Below, one piece after another: positions 58,185 through 64,000 of a stretch of 64,000 nucleotides of DNA; the stretch's first letter is position 1; the number at the start of each line of letters is the position of its first letter. The notes under the pieces were generated by a model that worked only from the letters and a program-made list of their open reading frames with translations, made no database searches and was not told the DNA's origin. The stretch comes from Micrasema longulum (lineage: Eukaryota; Arthropoda; Insecta; Trichoptera; Brachycentridae): contig JAGVSM010003568.1 in assembly GCA_022494885.1 (NCBI GenBank), positions 1-64,000 on the forward strand. Direction: 5' to 3'. A program made the translations under genes and the position numbers.

Positions 58185-58600
58185 TATTATGAACCGGTAC
58201 AGTGCCATAAGCGCGTTAACGCGCCCTCCGTTTCCTTATTCGTAAGGCCTGCCATACAAAAATAGCCCATAAAGATGCGTGCCTTTGTAGGCGTTTTACG
58301 CGTCAAGATCAAGTATTCCGAACGATTTTAGATTTTTTTCACTCGGAAACACCTGTTAGTAGAGTGATGAAACCCTTGGACACTAGGAATTATTCATATT
58401 TTAGACACGACAGCGCAGCGGTGCAAATGGGTTTTAAAAATTATTAAAATACAATTCATTTCTGGAAAAAAATATTTGATTAATGTAAAAAATTGTATTT
58501 AGTTGTAATATTGTATTTTAATTTGTTGTTAACAAATAAAAAAAAATTTAAAAAGCCTAAAATTTCGCGGCCAGCTGGTTACAGTTATAGAAATATCAAG
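58185..58600 (-). repeat. Dispersed repeat family X, copy 2
   Basis: The minus strand has GCGAAATTTTAGGC, ATTTGCACCGCTG, TCCTAGTGTCCAAGGG, TTTCATCACTC, AATCGTTCGGAATAC, GGGCTATTTTTGTATGG, GCGCTTATGGCAC in the same order as 2955-3215. It is longer than copy 1. Function and class unknown. Confidence 0.55.
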
Positions 58601-59000
58601 CGGCACAAAAAAGGTTAATATTTTTATCAATAAAAATATGTAAGGGCAACATTTTTTTCCTTATTAAATACGTTGCCTTACTATTAGATTCCGAACGGTT
58701 TATTTAAAACGGTTATCACGTTTTTTAACCTTAAACAGGTCAGCAACACTAGAAAAGATAATAGATACCTACATTCATTCAAAACGCCTCAAAGGGGTAA
58801 ATTTTATGGTAAAAGTTAAACGTTTTCATCAATAAAACGCATCCAGGATATATTTATAGACTTTTCCGCTCTATAAATATGGCATAAAAGTCGTTTCAGA
58901 AATTTTTTCACACTTCACTAAATTAAATTTTGTATTTTTCTTGACTTTGGTTGTAATTTTTTTTCGACAAACTTTATTGTGTTCAATTTACGTACCTGCT
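58601..59000. other. Unassigned AT-rich stretch
   Basis: No gene or recognised repeat seen. Confidence 0.35.
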
Positions 59001-59038
59001 CATTATCATTATCTTATAAACGCCTAATGGTGCATAGA

Positions 59039-59939
59039 TAATGTGACCATTTATTTATGTCCTTAAAACGGGCCACCCACCAATATTTACGTAAGTGTTT
59101 GTGTATTCAAAAAAGGCGTATTTTTTGATAGTTTTTATTTATTAATAAAAAAAACAGGAATGTTGATGAAGAAAAGGAAAAAACAGGAATTAAAATTTAA
59201 AAAATTTATGTTGTCGTTTATTTTTCTGATGAACAAATGTTCTTAAGTATTACTGAATTTGCCTTTAAATAAGAATGAAATACTCTGCAGGATTTCTTCA
59301 AATTGATTTGAATTAACAACATCGCTTTAAGAACTGTGACTTGCAATTGCGTTTTTTCAGTCGTTTACAACTTGTTCATCTTTGAAAATACTTGTTTTAC
59401 GGGTGCATTAGTTCCGGGTAGGTGTGAAATGTATTCAATAATTATAAGAATGTTTTTATGATTTAAATTATTGGTGCAAAAGTGTTGGAACAATTACAAC
59501 CAACGACTTTCGATTGAAACGATCCCAACGTTCCATGCTGTCACTTTTTGCGGCGTAATATAGTTAGTAATAAGTAAATATTCATCAAATACTTCTGTAT
59601 CTGAGTTACAATTAATAAATCCCCCTTGAATCAATATATCCATTACATCTTGAATTTCTTCCCACGTAGGTATTTTGGTTCAATCCGCCCATTTAAATAT
59701 GTCTTATTCTTCAAAAAACAAAGTCTACTGCTCCAAATATTCTTTGCCTATTTTATAGAATTCAGCAGCTGTAGTTTTTATTTGTTCTTCGTCAAAACTT
59801 AAAAAAAAAAGATTACCGTGTGTTGCTTTCTTTTTGAAAACGGGACATTTCAACATCTCGAAGCTGTGCTTTTTGACAACGGAACAGGCTACGTAAAAAC
59901 GGGACGGTCCTGTTCAAAACGGGACGTATGGTCAATTTA
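59039..59939 (-). mobile_element. Non-autonomous hAT element with 8-bp target duplication
   Basis: TGCATAGA occurs at 59031-59038 and 59940-59947, the 8-bp target duplication expected of hAT transposons. The ends are TAATGTGACCAT and, inverted, TAAATTGACCAT (10 of 12 match). On the minus strand near one end the motif GTCCCGTTTT recurs about three times (59820-59935), resembling subterminal transposase-binding repeats. A remnant of the transposase is retained inside. At 901 bp and with stops it cannot encode an active enzyme. Confidence 0.75.
59494..59799 (-). pseudogene. hAT transposase remnant
   Basis: A single minus-strand frame of about 100 codons is interrupted by three stops. It reads SFDEEQIKTTAAEFYKIGKE, then YLEQ-stop, FKWAD-stop, IPTWEEIQDVMDILIQGGF and EVFDEYLLITNYI. 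This resembles the region before the dimerisation domain in hAT-type and hAT-derived host proteins (YLxxWxxPxxEFxxFxWMxLxKxPxWEEIxxTIxxL...FDE). The frame is otherwise continuous. Its stops sit where W or Q is expected, so they look like point decay. Confidence 0.55.
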
Positions 59940-60149
59940 TGCATAGAGCACTGAGCTGATACTCAACTATGACTATGAAAGATTACAGTAAAAAAACACC
60001 CAATAAATCACTTTTTTACCTTTATTTATCTTGCAGATAATCTAAACCACGACCTTTAAGAATGATTGGCCAACTCGACAAAATAGTGGACTATAATTTT
60101 GCGAGAAATAAATTCATTTCTTGTATAAATTATATTAATATATTTCCAT

Positions 60150-60325
60150 TTACTGGAACGTAGAGGAAAAACTTTTTTGAGAAGGAAATATGGAAGTCTG
60201 GCATCAACAGGGCTTATGTCCACCTGTTATTGGCTGGTTTGAATGGCCACATTACACACTGTGTAACATTCACCATTCTGCCCATGTTTAAACTCTCTTC
60301 CCCCAGTTGACTTTTGAAGTTCGGA
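60150..60325 (+). mobile_element. MITE-A left arm and interior, interrupted copy
   Basis: GAGAAGGAAATATGGAAGTC, ATCAACAGGGCTTATGTCC, TTATTGGCTGGTTTGAATGG, CACACTGTGTAACATTCACC, ATTCTGCCCATG, GTTGACTTTTGAAG. Continues at 60905 after an inserted block. Confidence 0.6.
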
Positions 60326-60402
60326 AATTGGTGCAGTAGGAAATTTTAAAATAACGAAAATATTAATATAATTTAACGTCATTAAATTTATTAAATTTCT
60401 AT

Positions 60403-60590
60403 TGGGGGCTTCCGTGGTGTAGTGGTTAAGACGCTTGAGCCATGGATGGAAGGTTCTGGGTTTGACTCCCGGTGAGAAAACAAAAGTAAAAATGGGATTT
60501 CTCACAAGCCTAAGTGTTCTGTATTGTAATTTACCACTGTAATTGAGCTTTCTGGCCTGTTATGGTGCGAAAAAAAGTAAAACATAAAAA
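60403..60590 (+). mobile_element. SINE-IV, tRNA-derived
   Basis: GGGGGCTTCCGTGGTGTAG with A box TGGTGTAGTGGTTAAGACG and B box GGGTTTGACTCCCGG about 45 bases apart, then a non-tRNA body ending in an A-rich run. The long spacing and unpaired acceptor rule out a normal tRNA. It lies inside MITE-A. Confidence 0.6.
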
Positions 60591-60647
60591 ATATAATGGA
60601 AACTTAATTAATATTGTGATATTAAAAACTGTTTTTGCTACTATGGT

Positions 60648-60772
60648 CCTGGGCTGGTATTCCAAACGCTCTAGCGGCCGTATTATCTCGTGTATTTACA
60701 CACAAAATGCACGAGAAAAACTGTTTTCTCGTGCCGCTAGAGCGAGCACGAGCGTTTAATATAATACCCCTG
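60648..60772. mobile_element. Fold-back MITE-B copy 2
   Basis: Palindromic: CCAAACGCTCTAGCGGCCG at the left faces GTGCCGCTAGAGCGAGCACG at the right. TCTCGTGTATTTACAC and CACGAGAAAAACTG/TTTTCTCGTG form inner pairs. It is homologous to 29418-29522 inverted. Confidence 0.65.
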
Positions 60773-60904
60773 AGAATAAATGACAATATCCGACAAAGGC
60801 TCTACATATAATTTGCAAAACTAACAAATAGAGTTAAATTAAACTAAAATCGCAAAACGTGAAATTGAACATTTTACGAGTATAAGTGAAACTGATAGGA
60901 AGAC

Positions 60905-61080
60905 CCATGGCATTTAAAATGGTTTTGGGAATGTGGAGGAATGTACTGTTGACTTGTCAAGTAAAAAAGCTGAAACCTTAATCAATGTGGGTGGGATAGA
61001 TCTGGCTGAATTATTTCACCCATGAGGCAACTTCTGAAAATACTTTTGATTTTTTTAATTTCTTTTAATATTAGTTCAAT
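60905..61080 (+). mobile_element. MITE-A interior, continuation
   Basis: GTGGAGGAATGTACTGTTGA, CTTGTCAAGTAAAAAAGCTG, AAACCTTAATCAATG, GGCTGAATTATTTCACCC, GGCAACTTCTGAAAATAC match the interior of the 5.66 kb copy. The right arm is missing. Confidence 0.6.
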
Positions 61081-62334
61081 TTGAAATTCTGTCTTGTCTA
61101 TTAACTTTTAAAAAAAAAAAAAAAAACATTTTTTTATTGTTACTATATAACCAAGTGGAGGGCAACGAAACTAGTCGGTTGTGAAAGTAAAGAAAAAGTG
61201 GTTCACAAAACAAAGTAATTTGATTTATTCCTTTAAAATATAACAATGAACTACAAAATTAGTGCTACAAACATCCAAAATATTGTCTCTTAACATTTGG
61301 ACATGCACAAAATATTATTGATACGATTATATCTTGCATAGTTATCCGATTAAACTTTTAATGTTTACATTTGAATTCATTGCTAAATTAAATCGCATCA
61401 AGAGGTTCCTCTAGAAACTTCCTACTAGAATCATTTCGCTATCTTAGTTTAATTATTCTCATCTCTGGTAAGCGCGTCCTGATTAAATTGTTCAGACGGC
61501 CCCGTTACCGGGTAAACACCAATTCCGGCCCTGGCTTGGTGCGACAATGGTCTCGGAAGTATTTGCGAGTCCGGATGTGCTTCCGGGAAAATGTCAACTA
61601 ATTGCGAGAAGGCTTTGTCGCATTTCTTACTTATGTAACTTGAAATTTCACAATGTACCGAAATATAGGCCAAGCGGATAAAGTTAAGGTACCAACCTTA
61701 CTAGGTAGTAAACAAAAGTACTGGGTGGCTTTACTTAGATAAGTTTGTCTTTTATAGGTAGACAGTAGACACCCCCCTACCCCTTTTAACGAATTCACCT
61801 TTTTTATAGAAAATCGCAAGCTGCATAATATAAACATGCTTCTTTCACCGGATTTTATTTGTAAGATCATCATTTTTTAAATTATTATTTTCGAAACTTC
61901 TTTAATCTTCCAAAGGGTCAATGAGGAACTTCAGCCCTACGGGAAATCGGATACAATAAATGTTTTCTTGCGCGCAGTAAAAATAGGCGCATTAAGTTTT
62001 ACGGCAAAGTTTCCTGAAAATCTACGAAAAAATTTTTAAAAAAACATGTTAATAAATACGAACTACTTTGAATGACGTCACTGGTTTACATGAATTAACC
62101 TATAATATGAGAGTTAAGGAAGACTTCCGATTTACTTGTCGTGGATGGTCACCAATTAGAAGAATTGATCGAGAATAACTGGAAAATAACCTCTGACGTC
62201 ATACGCTGAATTGTTTCAGATATACAAAACTAAAAAAATCGTCGCGCTGATAATAAAATATATTAAAATTGAAAAAAAAAATCCCAACTTTATGGCACCA
62301 AAGTCGTTCTTTCAGCCAACTCAAGGAACTGCCA
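61081..62334. other. Unassigned; GC-richer block at 61440-61680
   Basis: A 17-base A run at 61112. The block 61440-61680 is open on the minus strand for 74 codons (61673-61449) and is CpG-richer than its flanks. No family recognised, so coding and conserved non-coding are both possible. Confidence 0.35.
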
Positions 62335-62400
62335 CGCTTTTGCAACATCTTCGAGACTGGTGGAAGATGTCGCAAAAGCGATGAAACCGGTCACTTGGAT
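62335..62400 (+). ncRNA. 18-bp hairpin followed by GAAACCGGTC (Penelope-type)
   Basis: 62335-62352 and 62363-62380 are inverted repeats matching 17 of 18 bases with loop GAGACTGGTG. GATGAAACCGGTCA follows directly. CTGGTGG before a TCGC/GCGA stem and GAAAC is close to the hammerhead order, but the core CUGANGA is altered. It shares GAAACCGGTC with 28825-28834. Confidence 0.4.
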
Positions 62401-62705
62401 ATTCCAAATTTGTTGATTAAAGTATCACTCGTCTTTTATTTATATAATTTCTATAGGTGTATACGAATAATGATTTTAGGCCAATTTTTTTGGACAAACG
62501 AAAAAACAATAACATTAATTCCTCCGACTTATTTGAAAGACTTTCATTCCGTGTGCCATCTAGACCGACAAGACAAAATATTGTGTTTAACACAGACAAT
62601 GCGTCAACTAACCATTTAAAATAATCTACAATACCTAGAATATGCGAGCAATATAACTATAGATTTACCTTATATTTATTTTATTTAGAGCTTAAACCTT
62701 TATCA
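62401..62705. other. Unassigned stretch
   Basis: Open frame 62269-62619 runs through the hairpin and is unlikely to be a gene. Nothing else recognised. Confidence 0.35.
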
Positions 62706-62775
62706 TGCAATACCTAGACTCCCATATTCCCTTCTCAAAAATGTTTTTCCTCTCTGTTGCAATAAATTGAAATAA
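62706..62775 (-). mobile_element. MITE-A right arm fragment
   Basis: CAATACCTAGACTCCCATAT, TCCCTTCTCAAAAATGTTTT, TCCTCTCTGTTGCAATAAAT: a lone arm. Confidence 0.6.
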
Positions 62776-64000
62776 AAACTTCTTATTCAAATATCTGTAA
62801 TATTTTTTGTGTTATCTGAAAATCCGCAATTCTGGTTACATTACATCTCAATATAATTATTAGAGACTTCTGATACCTAGATTTATTGTTTTTGAGTTAC
62901 TCGAGGAACTGCTGAGAGAATTTTGGCATTATTGTTCACTGTGAAACACTTCAAGCAATTCAGTTGCTGGCAATACTTTTTTATTAAACATGACAGTCGC
63001 ATAAAAAGCTGTAGCTGTAGATATGAGAAACGCGGAATAGAACTGAGAAATACATACGTTTTATATGATTTGATAAACAACAGGCGCACACGCATTCCAT
63101 GTAACAAGGAACGTAGTCACCCGTAAAATAAATCAAATTTGTTTAGTTTACGTGTAAAACAAGCTTGTACCCACGTGGAAACCTACCCTACTTTATTTGA
63201 ATGTTTGTGATGAAAGTGTTGTTTCTGAAAATAGGAAAATTTCCCAAGAAGCCGAATATCCCCAGGCAGAATAAAATAAATAAATTCCCTTTGTAAACAT
63301 TCTGTTCTCGGGAGGATACCGAGCAGTGCTTTCTCTCGAATTATCAACCCTTGCAATGTTATTCTCCCGCTTTTAATTATTATTAAAATATGTCTCGACT
63401 TGTGACGAACTTCGTCACAAATGGTAAAAACACAACATTAATATTTCATAAATTATTTAGAAAACCAATTTTAGTTCTTAAAACACTAGTTTGAATTCAA
63501 CTCAGTATACAAATTGAAATTCATAGTTATTTATAGAGACAAATTTAAACTCATAAGAAATGCGTATTTTTAATTCAAATTTAAATCAAACATTTATAAA
63601 ACAACTGTTTTTGGTTGCAAAAATTGTAACAAATTTTAAAGTATTTACATTTTTAGGATTTTTTTTTTGTGAATATTTAACTAAAAAGTAAGTTAAATAA
63701 ATTACTAAAAAGCCACTCATTTAAATCATTAAAGAAAACATCTATAATAAATAATTATCACCTGTCTCATAAAATATTATTAAAATAAATAATAATTTAT
63801 TAAAACACGTTGATTAGATATTTAAACTGCATTTTAAATTGACCAGTTTGCAGATCCTTATCGCCAGACCAAAGATAAAGTTTAATAAATTATTTCGATT
63901 GTTGCAAATAAATATTTAAATACCACTAGAAAACTTTAATCATATTAGACCATCTTTTTAGAAATTTCTGAATGTCAAAGGCAAAGTTATCTAAAATCGT
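62776..64000. other. Unassigned AT-rich stretch to the window end
   Basis: No gene or recognised repeat seen. Confidence 0.4.

Larger units (their letters stand above)
59001..59990 (-). mobile_element. SINE-II copy split by a hAT insertion
   Basis: The 3' tail is at 59001-59038 (minus: TCTATGCACCATTAGGCG, with a GATAATGATAATGAG tail). The family continues after the insertion at 59940 with GCATAGAGCACTGAGCTGA. The intervening 901 bp are the hAT element below. Confidence 0.6.

Noticed and set aside
60403..60480. Possible tRNA gene
   Set aside because: No acceptor pairing, and box spacing and downstream body fit a SINE.
62883..63126. Overlapping open frames on both strands near the right end
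   Set aside because: About 70 codons each, no recognisable motif, mutually exclusive, and with no supporting context.
1..64000. Bacterial-type features: operons, CRISPR arrays, insertion sequences, attachment sites
   Set aside because: The repeats have eukaryotic LINE, SINE and MITE structure, there are no regularly spaced short repeats with unique spacers, and no long adjacent reading frames.

Overview
The window looks like AT-rich animal DNA, most likely from an insect or another arthropod. It is dominated by decayed transposable elements, and I find no intact host gene, rRNA gene or functional tRNA gene. The arthropod guess rests on several things: the mix of non-LTR retrotransposons (I/Jockey-like, L2/CR1-like, RTE-like), tRNA-headed SINEs, Penelope-type modules, mariner and hAT relics, many fold-back MITEs, and many GGTACC/GTAGGTAC-type words of the kind often seen in insect intergenic DNA. 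The order and species cannot be fixed from the sequence alone. The region could be intergenic or the inside of a large intron.

Layout. The left edge (1-350, minus) carries a broken coding-like sequence that I cannot name. 1.0-10.4 kb is a retroelement graveyard. It holds an RNase-H-type non-LTR tail, RTE-like tails, two L2/CR1-like C-terminal fragments with a characteristic GCGC 3' end, a SINE, and several copies of one fold-back MITE family (here called MITE-A). 11.4-12.4 kb is a Jockey-like 3' end with a tandemly repeated 3' UTR. 12.4-22.6 kb is mostly unassigned AT-rich DNA, with a mariner scrap at 16.7 kb and two compact MITE-A hairpins at 17.4 and 20.4 kb. 22.6-36 kb has LINE 3' ends, SINEs and another MITE-A hairpin. 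36.0-36.9 kb is a compact cluster of Penelope-type, hammerhead-ribozyme-like modules, a SINE and half a MITE-A. 25.4-26.2 kb and 38.9-39.5 kb are diverged copies of one unexplained sequence. 41.0-41.7 kb and 51.5-52.0 kb are two very similar LINE 3' ends in opposite orientation. 53.1-53.25 kb is a CpG-rich, promoter-like island. 56.5-61.1 kb is heavily nested: a MITE-A carrying an internal reverse-transcriptase piece, a long TA-flanked hairpin MITE, a non-autonomous hAT inserted in a SINE with an 8-bp target duplication, and a MITE-A interrupted by a SINE and a second fold-back element.

How the parts relate. Nothing here forms an operon or pathway. The relations are between parasites and hosts of transposition. 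One SINE family ends in a GATGATAAT-like tail resembling the tail of an RTE-like fragment in the window, which suggests that RTE machinery moved it. MITE-A and hAT copies land inside older LINE and SINE copies, which gives a relative order of insertion. The observations most worth testing are the hammerhead-like cluster at 36.1-36.9 kb, the MITE-A family (a 67-bp near-perfect palindrome at 20.4 kb and an RT piece at 56.6 kb), the paired 25.4/38.9 kb sequences, and the CpG island at 53.1 kb. All assignments were made by eye, without database searches.
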